NCBI RefSeq assembly: GCF_900111765.1
Contig: NZ_FOIB01000003.1
Span: forward strand, 620,001-684,000
From: Myxococcus fulvus
GTDB lineage: Bacteria; Myxococcota; Myxococcia; Myxococcales; Myxococcaceae
Direction of reading: 5' to 3'
Length of the DNA: 64,000 nt
Under the pieces are notes generated by a model. The model had not been told where the DNA came from and made no database searches. It was given only the letters and a program-made list of their open reading frames with translations. Positions 17,273-25,796 of this stretch are shown piece after piece. The translations under genes were made by a program, and so were the position numbers. Position 1 is the first letter of the stretch. Each line of letters starts with the position of its first letter.

Positions 17273-19021
17273 GTGACGAGGCTCACCGCGACAGCAGGCT
17301 GGCGGCGGGCCCGGCGGTATGTGCCGGGGCTGGGGTGGATGTCCGCCTACTCGCGGGCGTGGTTGCGCCCGGACCTGCTCTCCGCGCTGACGATTGGCGC
17401 GATGCTGGTGCCTCAGGGGTTGGCATACGCGCAGATTGTCGGCGTGCGCCCGGTCACCGGCCTGTACGCGGGCGTGGCGGCGATGCTGGCCTACGCGCTC
17501 TTTGGTCCCTCGCGTCACCTGATGCTGGGGCCTGAGGCGGGCGCGGCCATCATCGCCGCCAGCGCCCTGGGCGGCGTCGTGTCGGGGGATGACCCCGCGC
17601 GGTATGCGTCGCTCGCGGCGCTGCTGGCGTTGATGGTGGGGCTGCTGAGCCTGGTGGCGGGCCTGTTCAAGACGGGGGCGCTGGCGGACTTCCTCTCCAA
17701 GCCCATCCTCATCGGCTACACCAACGGGGCCGCGCTCATCATCATCGGCAGCCAGCTGGCGCGGATGTTCGGCCTGGAGCGGCGGGCCGAGGACTTCCCG
17801 GGCCAGGTGCTGGAGGTCGGACGCAACCTGCACGGCATGCACCTGCCCACGGTGCTGCTGGGGGTGGGCATCATCGGGTGCCTCGTCCTGCTGAGGCAGT
17901 GGCTCCCGAGGCTGCCCGGGCCGCTCGTCTTGGTCGTGCTCACCACCGTGGCGGCGAGCGTGTTCCAGCTCCACCACGCGGGCGTGAAGGTCGTGGGGCC
18001 CATCGCCGCCTCGCCGCCGTCGTTCGGTCTGCCCTCGGTGGGCTTCTCGGATGTGCGGGCGTTGCTGCCCGCGGCGCTCAGCCTGGCGTTGGTGAACTAC
18101 GCGAGCTCGGTGCTCGCGGGGCGGCTGTATGCCGACAAGCACCACTATCGGCTGGATGGGAACCAGGAGCTGCTCGGGCAGGCGGCGGCGAACGTGGCGT
18201 GTGCCTTCACGCAAGGCTTCCCGGTGACGGGCAGTGACTCGCGCACGGCGGTCAACGACGCGATGGGCGGGAAGTCGCAGCTGGTGGGCGTGGTGGCCGC
18301 GGTGCTGGTCGCCGTGTTCGCGCTCTTCTTCACGCCGTTGCTCCAGAACCTGCCCCTGGTGACGCTGGGGGGCATCGTCATCGTCGCGGCGGTGTACCTG
18401 GTGGACGTGTCCTCGCTGGTGGCCTTGTGGCGGATTCGGCGCGTGGAGGCGGTGCTCGCGGTGGTGACGACGGTGGCGGTGCTGGTGCTCGGCATCCTCC
18501 AGGGCATCCTCGTCGCCGTCGCGCTGGCGCTGGGGGACCTCATCCGCAGGGCGGCGCATCCCCATGACGCGGTGCTCGGCGAGCGGGAGGGCGTGGCGGG
18601 ATGGCACGACATCACGCGGCACGAGGGCACGCGCACCGTCCCGGGGCTCCTGGTGTACCGCTTCGATGCGCCGATGTTCTTCGCCAACGCTCGGCACCTG
18701 CGCGAACAGGTGCGCGTCCTGGTGGCCCGGGCGTCACCTCCGGTGCGCGAGGTGGTGCTGGACGCGAGCGCCGTGTTCGACCTGGACGTCACGGCGGCGG
18801 AGGGGTTGGAGAAGCTGCGCCAGGAACTGGAGGACGAGGGCATCGTCCTGGTCATCGCGGACGCGAACGCGCCGCTGCGAGGGATGCTGCGGCGCACGGG
18901 GATGATGGAGCGGCTGGGGGAGGAGAACGTCTACCTCACCGTGGAGGCCGCCGTGGCGCGGTTCCAGCGGCGCGGAGCAGGGGTGCCTCCCGAGCCTCCG
19001 TCATCACCGGCCCTGCATTGA
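17273..19021 (+). CDS. SulP-family anion transporter with STAS domain
   Basis: SLC26/SulP permease, 582 aa from GTG at 17273, near the family's usual 560-590. The frame runs further upstream but those residues are Arg/Ala-rich and untypical, so the start is uncertain. LLSALTIGAMLVPQGLAYAQ is the canonical first-helix motif, followed by a UraA-like 14-helix core including ALFGPSRHLMLGPEAG and FTQGFPVTGSDSRTAVND. A C-terminal STAS domain (about residues 460-570) begins at VPGLLVYRFDAPMFFANA and includes VVLDASAVFDLDVTAAE. Substrates of the family include sulfate, bicarbonate and dicarboxylates; which one applies here is not visible. Confidence 0.88.
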   Translation: MTRLTATAGWRRARRYVPGLGWMSAYSRAWLRPDLLSALTIGAMLVPQGLAYAQIVGVRPVTGLYAGVAAMLAYALFGPSRHLMLGPEAGAAIIAASALGGVVSGDDPARYASLAALLALMVGLLSLVAGLFKTGALADFLSKPILIGYTNGAALIIIGSQLARMFGLERRAEDFPGQVLEVGRNLHGMHLPTVLLGVGIIGCLVLLRQWLPRLPGPLVLVVLTTVAASVFQLHHAGVKVVGPIAASPPSFGLPSVGFSDVRALLPAALSLALVNYASSVLAGRLYADKHHYRLDGNQELLGQAAANVACAFTQGFPVTGSDSRTAVNDAMGGKSQLVGVVAAVLVAVFALFFTPLLQNLPLVTLGGIVIVAAVYLVDVSSLVALWRIRRVEAVLAVVTTVAVLVLGILQGILVAVALALGDLIRRAAHPHDAVLGEREGVAGWHDITRHEGTRTVPGLLVYRFDAPMFFANARHLREQVRVLVARASPPVREVVLDASAVFDLDVTAAEGLEKLRQELEDEGIVLVIADANAPLRGMLRRTGMMERLGEENVYLTVEAAVARFQRRGAGVPPEPPSSPALH

Positions 19022-19152
19022 CGTGGGGGCCCTGGCGGGGCCTGGGCTGGCCGCTCGCCGGGGGAATCCAGGGTGGATCGAGGACGTTGAAGACAGAGGG
19101 GCGAGGCGCTATGACCTCGCCGTCCGTTGTTCCCAGGGTGGGTTCAGCGGGC

Positions 19153-19195
19153 CCGGACGAGGTGCGCCGTACCCGGTCACGACAAGACGACGCTC
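19153..19195 (+). promoter_or_regulatory. Guanidine-III riboswitch (ykkC-III) leader
   Basis: A 43-nt element beginning CCGGACGAGGTGCGCCGTAC and continuing through GGTCACGACAAGACGACGC matches, as I recall it, the guanidine-III riboswitch used in crystal structures, with about two differences. CCGG at 19153-19156 can pair with CCGG at 19173-19176. GCGCCGT at 19164-19170 pairs with ACGACGC, with one C-A mismatch, giving the H-type pseudoknot architecture. It ends 19 nt before the ATG of a Gdx-type exporter, so guanidinium binding probably controls access to the GGAG ribosome site at 19202. Confidence 0.85.
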
Positions 19196-19214
19196 ATCTC
19201 TGGAGTCGTACGTC

Positions 19215-19541
19215 ATGGCGTGGATCATCCTCCTCATCGCAGGGCTGCTCGAGGTGTGCTGGGCCATCGGTCTCAAATACACCGAGGGCTTCACCCGTCT
19301 TGTCCCCAGCGTCCTCACGGGCACGGCCATCGTGGCCAGCATGTTCCTGTTGTCCACGGCGGCGAAGACGCTGCCCATCGGCACGGCCTACGCGGTGTGG
19401 GTGGGCATCGGGGCGCTCGGCGCCGCGGTGCTGGGCGTGGTGCTCTTCCATGAGCCGCTCACCCCGATGCGCATCGTGTTCCTGTCGATGCTGCTGGTCG
19501 CCATCATCGGTCTGAAGGCGACGAGCGGCGCGGGCCACTGA
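19215..19541 (+). CDS. gdx: Small multidrug resistance family guanidinium exporter (Gdx/SugE)
   Basis: 108-aa four-helix SMR protein that functions as an antiparallel dimer exchanging guanidinium for protons. MAWIILLIAGLLEVCWAIGLKYTEGF is nearly the SugE/Gdx consensus; Glu13 is the obligate substrate/proton site, and Ser42, Tyr59 and Trp62 match positions lining the Gdx pocket. LPIGTAYAVWVGIGALGA is the conserved dimer helix. The Gdx rather than EmrE (polyaromatic cation) assignment is strongly supported by the guanidine-III riboswitch immediately upstream. ATG at 19215 has GGAG ten bases upstream. The frame opens about 190 bases earlier but crosses the riboswitch, so those codons are not coding. 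Confidence 0.93.
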   Translation: MAWIILLIAGLLEVCWAIGLKYTEGFTRLVPSVLTGTAIVASMFLLSTAAKTLPIGTAYAVWVGIGALGAAVLGVVLFHEPLTPMRIVFLSMLLVAIIGLKATSGAGH

Positions 19542-19554
19542 AATGCTGGCCGTC

Positions 19555-19582
19555 GTGCAGGTGGCCTGGATGGCACCTGCAC
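19555..19582. terminator. Stem-loop between convergent genes
   Basis: GTGCAGGTG (19555-19563) pairs perfectly with CACCTGCAC (19574-19582) around a 10-nt loop. It lies between the convergent gdx (stop 19541) and barrel gene (stop 19602), so it could terminate both. No T-tract follows on either strand. Confidence 0.5.
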
Positions 19583-19601
19583 GGCTTCGCGTGGACGGGG
19601 C

Positions 19602-20663
19602 TCACCAGACGTAGCGCAGGATGAGCTGTCCATAGGACAGCGTCGGTTCGCCCGAGCTGCGCTGTGAGCCCTCGTCGCCGTAGCCCCGTTGGGGCTCGCC
19701 GTTCAACACCACCACCGCGCCCAACCCGAGCTGGAGGTTGGCGCGCCCCGAGTAGTAGACGCCGAGCCCCAGCGAGCTGTCCTTCAAGGTCCGGTCCGGG
19801 CGCCCGAACTCTTCCTGGCGGCCCGTGCGGAACAGGTACTCGCCCATCACCGCCACCGGCACCGACGTGGTGGGATAGAGGTCCAGGGCCGCCGCGAGCG
19901 CGAAGAAGAAGCGCACCGCGTGGGTCTCCTGCTCGAAGCGGTTGCCGACGAAGCGGTCGAACGGCTTGCGCTTCTGCCAGGCGTACTCCGCCAGCACCGA
20001 GCCCTGCAGCGAGAACATCCGCCCCAACGTCTGCGCCGCGTAGACGCCGCCGTTCGCCGTCGTCTCCTCGCTGGGGACGAACAGGAACTGCCCCAGGCTG
20101 CCGTTGATGAGATCTCCCACCGTCACCTGGGGCGTCTCGATGATGGCGTTGATGAGCGGCAGCAGGGTGATCTCCCGGCCCTTGTCGTAGCCGAAGTTCG
20201 CGCGCACGGAGACCTGCGTCCCGCTCCGCTCGCTGCGCAGGAGGCGCACCACGCCGCCCACCTGGCCCAGCAGGTCCACCGTGGCGCCGGAGGACAACAG
20301 GCCATCCGCGTTGGTGCCGGTGATGATGGTGGCCCTGCCGTAGCCCGCGACGCCCAGCCAGTCGGTGATGCTCAGGCTCAAGTCCAGCGTCTGCTGGATT
20401 CCGGTGAGCGTCACGTCCAGGGGTTGCAAGTCATTCACCGGCACATCGGGGATGTCATACAGCGCCAGGCCCTCGCGGATGCCGACGTGCGAGGTGACGA
20501 ACGCGCTCTGCTGCAGGATGGGGAACACGTAGGTGTGGCCCGCGAGCTGCCGGGAGCGCGCGCCGCAGGGCTCCTGGCAGGCCTCCGTGGCCGAGGGCTC
20601 GCCCGCCGCGACTCCCGCACCGAGCAACAGGCCCACGCCGAGGCTTCGAAGAAGGGTCTTCAT
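19602..20663 (-). CDS. Predicted outer-membrane protein, transporter-like barrel
   Basis: 353-aa exported protein that I cannot place in a named family. ATG at 20663 starts a signal peptide (MKTLLRSLGVGLLLGAGVAA). The mature region has a short Cys pair (EACQEPCG), then many alternating strands including SLSITDWLGVAGYGRATIIT, TQVSVRANFGYDKG, MFSLQGSVLAEYAW and LQLGLGAVVVLNG. It ends LSYGQLILRYVW, whose terminal Trp fits the beta-barrel C-terminal signal. Overall length suggests a 12-14 strand barrel. The frame upstream of the chosen Met lacks signal-peptide character. Divergent from the M20 amidohydrolase gene with 199 bp between starts. Confidence 0.75.
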   Translation of the reverse strand: MKTLLRSLGVGLLLGAGVAAGEPSATEACQEPCGARSRQLAGHTYVFPILQQSAFVTSHVGIREGLALYDIPDVPVNDLQPLDVTLTGIQQTLDLSLSITDWLGVAGYGRATIITGTNADGLLSSGATVDLLGQVGGVVRLLRSERSGTQVSVRANFGYDKGREITLLPLINAIIETPQVTVGDLINGSLGQFLFVPSEETTANGGVYAAQTLGRMFSLQGSVLAEYAWQKRKPFDRFVGNRFEQETHAVRFFFALAAALDLYPTTSVPVAVMGEYLFRTGRQEEFGRPDRTLKDSSLGLGVYYSGRANLQLGLGAVVVLNGEPQRGYGDEGSQRSSGEPTLSYGQLILRYVW

Positions 20664-20862
20664 CTCGGACAACGTGGGGAACGCGGCCACCCTGGACCAT
20701 TGCCCCGTGCGCGCGGACAGCGTCGCGACCCGGACAGCCAATGGGTGGACGACGCGAGGGCCGTCGTTCCACGGACATTGATGGGCGGGGAGTTCGAGCT
20801 CGGCGCCCGCGTGCGCCCGAGGAGGGGCATCTTGCGCGCGCTTTTCGGGGAGGAGACGTGGA

Positions 20863-22236
20863 ATGGAAGTGACGGAGACCTTGCAACGGCACGAGCCCGC
20901 GCATGCCTGGCGCCCACACCTGACGTCCGCGCACGAGCAGCTCGCGCCCAGGTTGGAGGCGTTCTATCGGGACCTGCATGCGCACCCGGAGCTGTCCATG
21001 CAGGAGCAGCAGACGGCCGCGAAGGTGGCGAAGTGGCTGGAGGGCAGCGGCTTCGAGGTGACCACGGGCGTGGGGAGGCACGGCGTGGTCGGCATGCTGC
21101 GCAACGGACCGGGGCCCACGGTGCTCCTGCGCGCGGACATGGATGGGCTCCCCGTGGAGGAGAAGACGGGGCGGCCCGACGCGAGCCGGGTGACGGCGAA
21201 GGACTCCCAGGGGGACACGGTGCCGGTGATGCATGCCTGCGGGCATGACGTGCACCTGACGTGTCTGGTGGGCGTGGCGGAGCTGCTCGCGTCGTCGCGC
21301 AACCACTGGCGGGGCACGTTGATGATGGTGGCGCAGCCCGCGGAGGAGACGCTCCAGGGCGCGCGGGCGATGATGAGCGACGGGCTGTATGCGCGCTTCG
21401 GCACGCCGTCCGTGGCGCTCGCGCAGCACGTGGGGCCGCTGCCCGTGGGGCTGGTGGGGCACCACCGGGGCGCGTCGATGATGGCGTCCGCGAGCGTGCG
21501 GGTGCGCATCCACGGCAAGGGCGGACATGGCTCGCAGCCGCACGCCACGGTGGACCCCGTGGTCATCGCGGCGTACCTGGTGACGCGGCTGCAGACCATC
21601 GTCTCGCGCGAGGTGGACCTCTCCCGCGGGGGCGCGGTGGTCTCGGTGGGGAGCCTGCACGCGGGGCATCGCGCGAACGTCATCCCGGACGAGGCGGTGC
21701 TGGAGCTGACGGTGCGCACGCCGACCGACGCGCTCCAGGACCAGCTCATCGACGCCATCTCGAGGATGGCCCGCGCGGAGTGCGAGGCGGGGCGCGCGCC
21801 TCGGCCTCCGGACATCGAGGTGATGAGCCGCACGCGGGTGATGGTGAACGACGACACGTACTACCACCGGGTGCGCGCCGCGCACGCCGCCTGGTTCGGC
21901 GAGGACCGCCTGGTCGACATGGGCATGGCGAGCGGCAGCGAGGACTTCCCGTACTTCGACGGGCGCACGTCCAACGACGAGTCGAAGGCGGAGGTCCCGC
22001 TCGTCTACTGGTTCTTCGGCGGCACGTCCCACGACGCGTGGAAGCGCGCTCCGGGCAGGACGCTCTGGGAGAAGCTGCAGAGCCTGCCGTCGAACCACTC
22101 GCCGCACTTCGACCCGTCACTCGACTGTCTGCGCTTCGGCTGCGAGTCGATGCTGCTGGCTGCGCTGGCGTGTCTGGACGAGGAGCCGAAGGCGGAGCAG
22201 GAGCCGGCGCCGAGGGCAGGCAAGCGCCTGCACTGA
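20863..22236 (+). CDS. M20-family amidohydrolase
   Basis: Metal-dependent amidohydrolase of the M20D group (hippurate, IAA-amino acid and N-acyl-amino acid hydrolases), 457 aa. RADMDGLPVEEKTG and HACGHDVHLTCLVGVAELL carry the metal-binding Asp and His residues, VAQPAEETLQGARAM the catalytic and bridging Glu pair, and GSEDFPYF the C-terminal metal-ligand motif. HGKGGHGSQPHATVDPV belongs to the dimerisation lid domain. There is no signal peptide, so it should act in the cytoplasm. Compared with relatives it has an insertion after GSEDFPYF (residues of RTSNDESKAEVP) and a long acidic C-terminal tail. The ATG follows GGGGAGGAGA. The scissile acyl-amino acid is unknown. Confidence 0.9.
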   Translation: MEVTETLQRHEPAHAWRPHLTSAHEQLAPRLEAFYRDLHAHPELSMQEQQTAAKVAKWLEGSGFEVTTGVGRHGVVGMLRNGPGPTVLLRADMDGLPVEEKTGRPDASRVTAKDSQGDTVPVMHACGHDVHLTCLVGVAELLASSRNHWRGTLMMVAQPAEETLQGARAMMSDGLYARFGTPSVALAQHVGPLPVGLVGHHRGASMMASASVRVRIHGKGGHGSQPHATVDPVVIAAYLVTRLQTIVSREVDLSRGGAVVSVGSLHAGHRANVIPDEAVLELTVRTPTDALQDQLIDAISRMARAECEAGRAPRPPDIEVMSRTRVMVNDDTYYHRVRAAHAAWFGEDRLVDMGMASGSEDFPYFDGRTSNDESKAEVPLVYWFFGGTSHDAWKRAPGRTLWEKLQSLPSNHSPHFDPSLDCLRFGCESMLLAALACLDEEPKAEQEPAPRAGKRLH

Positions 22237-22353
22237 AAAAGCGTCGGGAGTCGCCGCTGACGTTTCTACAGGGATTCAAGCCGTCCGTGCGCCAACCGTC
22301 CGATTTTCTTCAAAGGGCGGATGGCACGCGGACTGCTTTGTGCAGCGACCGTC

Positions 22354-22647
22354 ATGAAGTCACCCAGGAACACACACCGTCCGTACACCGTCGAGATTTC
22401 GGCGGGAGCCTGGAGCCAGGTCGCCCGGCTCTCCCAGGAGCGCTACCGCGCCATCCAGGGCCACCTGGAGCGCGTGGCGTCGCTCGGCGCGCAGACGGAG
22501 GCCTCGGCGACGTTCCAGGTGGACGAGCTGCACGTCCAGTACACGGTGGACGCGCGGCGCCGGCTGGTGACGCTGGTGGACATCACCCGGGACAAGCTGG
22601 TGAAGCCGGCGGGGCGGTCCACGGCGCCCAAGGCCTCGGGCCTCTGA
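22354..22647 (+). CDS. Small RelE/ParE-like protein
   Basis: 97-aa basic protein from ATG at 22354; an in-frame ATG at 22321 would add 11 residues of poor codon bias. The order strand (YTVEIS), two helices (AGAWSQVARLSQERYRAIQGHLERV), then strands (ATFQVDEL, HVQYTVDARRRLVTLVDITR) resembles the RelE/ParE toxin fold. The match is by topology only and I see no obvious catalytic set. No antitoxin-sized gene sits beside it, so a chromosomal remnant or a non-toxic relative is as likely. Followed after 50 bp by the DnaC-like ATPase. Confidence 0.6.
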   Translation: MKSPRNTHRPYTVEISAGAWSQVARLSQERYRAIQGHLERVASLGAQTEASATFQVDELHVQYTVDARRRLVTLVDITRDKLVKPAGRSTAPKASGL

Positions 22648-22697
22648 GTCGGGGCGGTGTGCTACGCCCGGGGCATGACACGGGTGGTGGACGGGCC

Positions 22698-23468
22698 ATG
22701 AGCCAGGACGACAAGCGGGAGCCTCGGCGGCTGGTGGACCTGCTGCGTCGGGGCATGTCCCAGGCGAAGCAGCAGCCCTCGGCGGGGCTGGCCCAGCTGG
22801 AGGCGGACTGGAAGCAGCGGGAGCTGGAGCAGCGGAGGGTCGCGGCGGAGGAGCGCGCGCGGCATGAGTCCGCCCAGGTTCTCGCGTGGCCTTCGCACCT
22901 GGAGCTGTGTGGTGCTCCGGCCGACGCCGTGGCGGGCCTTCGTGGGGAGGCGCCGCTCGAGACGGCGGCGCTCCGCGCGGCTCGGCATGTGCTGCGGGAG
23001 CGGCTGCGCAGCCTGCTGTTGTCGGGAGGCCCTGGCACGGGGAAGACGACCGGGGCGTGCTACCTGTTCCGGGCCGCCGTGCGCGGCGACCGGGGCCTGT
23101 CGGCGTGGGATTCGTCGGCGGGCCTCTTCATCGACTGGGCGCGGCTGGTGCGCGGAGGGGACTCGGAGGAGCCGCGGCGGTTGCTCTCGCGGGCGGCCCA
23201 GGTGCGCGTCCTGGTGCTGGACGACGTCGGTGGGGAGGCGTCGGGCCCGCGGCATCGGGAGCTGCTGGAGGAGCTGGTGGAGCAGCGGGACAAGCCGGAC
23301 CTGGTGACGGCCTATACGACGCGCCTCTCGGTGCAGCGGCGCGAAGGCGGGCCCTCGCTCTTCGCCGAGTGCGTGGGGGCCCGCGTGGTCTCGCGCATGA
23401 GCCGCCAGGGGACGTTCCACCTGGCGGACTGTGGGAACCGGGACCTGCGTCAGGGCGCGAAGCCGTGA
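22698..23468 (+). CDS. DnaC/IstB-like AAA+ ATPase
   Basis: 256-aa P-loop ATPase. An Arg/Glu-rich, coiled-coil-prone N-terminal segment (residues 1-60) is followed by Walker A LLSGGPGTGKTTGACYLF (110-118) and Walker B VRVLVLDDVGGE (about 170-180). A later TAYTTRLS resembles the sensor-1 strand. The architecture matches DnaC/IstB-type helicase loaders or transposition helpers, but no transposase or replication gene adjoins it. The start ATG gives a hydrophilic N-terminus, MSQDDKREPR. I would call it a DnaC-like ATPase of unknown partner. The +1 frame through the upstream M20 gene is open but is not coding. Confidence 0.8.
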   Translation: MSQDDKREPRRLVDLLRRGMSQAKQQPSAGLAQLEADWKQRELEQRRVAAEERARHESAQVLAWPSHLELCGAPADAVAGLRGEAPLETAALRAARHVLRERLRSLLLSGGPGTGKTTGACYLFRAAVRGDRGLSAWDSSAGLFIDWARLVRGGDSEEPRRLLSRAAQVRVLVLDDVGGEASGPRHRELLEELVEQRDKPDLVTAYTTRLSVQRREGGPSLFAECVGARVVSRMSRQGTFHLADCGNRDLRQGAKP

Positions 23469-23483
23469 GCCCGTGCGAGGGGC

Positions 23484-23747
23484 TCAGGTGCAGCCGGGAT
23501 CGCACGACTGCTGGGAGACGTAGTCGTAGCAGAGGTTGAAGACCACGTTGGAGCAGCACTCCTGCACCTCGACGTTGCAGCCGTCCTGACAGGTCCAGTA
23601 GGTGAAGACGTGGCGGAAGCCCTCGATGCAGACCTCCGCCTTCTGCTCCTGTTCCGCCAACGGCGGTGGTTCCTGGAGGGGTTCTTCCACGCCACCACAG
23701 CCCATCAGCACGCACGTCGTCAGCGCGACTCCGAGAAGCTTCCGCAT
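23484..23747 (-). CDS. Small Cys-rich lipoprotein
   Basis: 87-aa predicted lipoprotein. MRKLLGVALTTCVLMGC is a signal peptide ending in a lipobox with Cys17 as the acylated residue, followed by a Pro/Glu/Gln-rich linker and a compact domain. The domain has eight Cys (VCIEG, WTCQDGCNVEVQECCSNVV, LCYDY, SCDPGC), suggesting three or four disulfides. The ATG is preceded by GGAGGTCAC, the same strong ribosome site as the barrel gene at 17093. It converges on the DnaC-like gene. No function is recognisable. The Cys-rich module after a lipoprotein leader is shared in style with the gene at 30538-30852. Confidence 0.75.
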   Translation of the reverse strand: MRKLLGVALTTCVLMGCGGVEEPLQEPPPLAEQEQKAEVCIEGFRHVFTYWTCQDGCNVEVQECCSNVVFNLCYDYVSQQSCDPGCT

Positions 23748-24016
23748 GTGACCTCCAGGGGTGAAGTCTCGCGAGACTAGCGCGGCCTTCGTGGCGCATG
23801 TCGAGGCCAGGGGACTCACACGCGGCGCTTCCGGGTGCAATTTTCTCCTGGGAATGCGAAAGCCAGACGTCTTCGCTCTCGCCGTGGTGTGCAGGGATTG
23901 GGGTGTCGATGGACCCTCGCGAGGATGAGAGGCTTCGCTCAGAGGGGTGGGGTTGCGCTATTGGCAGGCACGCGTCCACAATTCGTCGCGTTCGCTCTGC
24001 ATACCCTCGTGCTCGG

Positions 24017-25549
24017 ATGCGACTCTCCCTCGTCCATAAAATCACCCTGGCGCCTGTCGTCGTGGCGCTGTTCTTCGCCCTGCTGTCCATGGGCTACACC
24101 ATTCCGCGTCTGCGCCAGGCCTTCGAGGAGCAGGGCCACGAGATGAGCATGGCGGTGCCGACGGCGCTCGCCTCCGCGATGGCGGACCTGTTGCGCAACC
24201 GTGAGCAGCAGGAGGTCCAGCCCACGCTGGACGCGGTGGCTCGGGAGGGGGCGCTCGCCTATGTCGCGCTGGTGGATGCGCGGGGCTCGCTGGTCGCCGT
24301 GTCCGGGCCCCACGCGTCTGTCCTGCGCGAGCACGTGGAGGGGCTGGCCATCTCGAAGACGGGGACTCCGCTCGAGGCGCAGGGCGTGGAGCTGCTCGAC
24401 ATGGCGGCTCCGGTCCCCGGTGGACTGGGGGCCGTGCACGTGGGCTTCAACCGCACGGATGCTCGTGGCCGCATCGAGAGCGTCCTTGGGAACATGCAGC
24501 TCATCCTGATCGCCGTGCTCCTGGTGTTGATGGGCGCGGCGTGGACGCTGAGCCGTCGCATGGTGGCTCCGCTCATCTCGCTCACGGGGGCCGTGCGCCG
24601 CATCGCCGAGCATGGGGACTTGCGGGAGCCGGTGCACGTCTCGACGCGGGACGAGGTGGGGGAGCTGGCGCTCGCGGTGGGCATCCTGGTGGGCAAGCTC
24701 AAGGACCTCTTGCACCAGCTCCACTCGTCCACGGAGCTCTTGAGTGACTCCGTGCTGGGGCTCAACGAGTCCGCCAGCGAGCAGAACCAGATGGTCTCCC
24801 GGCAGGCCGCCGCGGTGCAGGAGACGCAGGTGACGGCGCAGGAGATCCGTCAGACGGCGCTGCTCGCGTCGAACTCCGCGCAGTCCGTCATCGAGGTGGC
24901 GGAGCGCGCCGAGGCGTTGGGCAGGACGGGCGAGGAGGCGGTGGCCGCGAGCATCGATGGGCTGGTGGACCTGCGCTCCCAGGTGGAGCAGATCACCGAG
25001 CGCATCATGTCGCTGGGGGAGAGGACGCAGCAGATTGGCGGAATCACGGAGACGGTGAAGGACCTGGCGGACCAGTCGCATCTGCTCGCGGTGAACGCGG
25101 CCATCGAGGCGGCTCGATCGGGCGAGCACGGCAAGGGATTCGCGGTGGTGGCCCGGGAGATTCGCGCGCTGGCGGACCAGTCCATCCGCGCGACGAATCA
25201 GGTGCGGAAGATCCTCAACGACATTGGTGAGGCGATTGCGGGGACGGTGCAGATCACCGCGGAGGGGACCCAGCGGATGGAGGCGGGCCTCGCGCAGGCC
25301 CGCGCGTCCGGGGACACGCTGCGCGAGCTGACGACCATCGTCCAGGACAGCACGGCGTCCGCGCGGCAGATTGCCCAGACGGTGAACCAGCAGGCCACCG
25401 GCATCGAGCAGATCTTCACCGCGGTCAATGAGCTGAACGCGCTGATGGGCGACACGGTGAAGCGGATCTCGAACACCAACGAGTCAGCCGTGTCGTTGAA
25501 GATGCTCTCCGAGCGGGTGGCAGAGGTGGTTCGGGCGTACCGGGTCTGA
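24017..25549 (+). CDS. Methyl-accepting chemotaxis protein (dCache-less, HAMP-MA)
   Basis: 510-aa chemoreceptor. The N-terminus MRLSLVHKITLAPVVVALFF gives TM1; a sensor of about 125 residues follows (EVQPTLDAVAREGALAYVAL resembles the sCache/PAS-like fold). TM2 is near 155-175 (MQLILIAVLLVLMGAAWTL), then HAMP (about 177-235) and a long helical MA domain. The hairpin tip region DLADQSHLLAVNAAIEAARS and FAVVAREIRALADQS is canonical. No CheW-binding or Che genes are adjacent, so it presumably works through chemosensory proteins encoded elsewhere. ATG at 24017 was chosen because the upstream frame is not signal- or TM-like. The ligand is unknown. Confidence 0.92.
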   Translation: MRLSLVHKITLAPVVVALFFALLSMGYTIPRLRQAFEEQGHEMSMAVPTALASAMADLLRNREQQEVQPTLDAVAREGALAYVALVDARGSLVAVSGPHASVLREHVEGLAISKTGTPLEAQGVELLDMAAPVPGGLGAVHVGFNRTDARGRIESVLGNMQLILIAVLLVLMGAAWTLSRRMVAPLISLTGAVRRIAEHGDLREPVHVSTRDEVGELALAVGILVGKLKDLLHQLHSSTELLSDSVLGLNESASEQNQMVSRQAAAVQETQVTAQEIRQTALLASNSAQSVIEVAERAEALGRTGEEAVAASIDGLVDLRSQVEQITERIMSLGERTQQIGGITETVKDLADQSHLLAVNAAIEAARSGEHGKGFAVVAREIRALADQSIRATNQVRKILNDIGEAIAGTVQITAEGTQRMEAGLAQARASGDTLRELTTIVQDSTASARQIAQTVNQQATGIEQIFTAVNELNALMGDTVKRISNTNESAVSLKMLSERVAEVVRAYRV

Positions 25550-25691
25550 ACTGTACGCAACCCGATGACCTGGGCGCGTCTCTCCGAATGAGCCGTCGGA
25601 GGACGAGGTCCCGGGCGGCTGGGATACACAGCCAGAAGCGTTTCCGCCTTCGTTTGCTGGAGCTTGGTCTTGGGGCCGAGTGGGGGAGACC

Positions 25692-25796
25692 ATGAGTCGT
25701 AAGATCGTGTTGTGGATGGCGGTCGTGGTGACTGCCTGCGCCTCCATCCCCGAGCACGTCAGCGACGCCGCACTGCTCGACAATGAGCGATGCGGT
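25692..25796 (+). pseudogene. SitA-like lipoprotein toxin remnant (leader only)
   Basis: ATG at 25692, preceded by GGGGGAGAC, opens a lipoprotein leader: MSRKIVLWMAVVVTAC with Cys16 in a lipobox, then ASIPEHVSDAALLDNERCG. This looks like the start of a SitA-type exported lipoprotein toxin. The frame then runs into the sitI6 gene in another frame (which starts at 25790), and its later residues are Arg-rich shadow translation to a stop near 26051. The likely history is loss of the toxin body, leaving leader next to immunity gene. The family assignment of the leader rests on context and should be checked by searching. Confidence 0.5.

Noticed and set aside
21261..22697. Long open frame upstream of and in frame with the DnaC-like gene as one 735-aa protein
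   Set aside because: It crosses the M20 amidohydrolase gene in a +1 frame with Gly/Arg/Ala-rich nonsense; only the part from ATG 22698 is coding.
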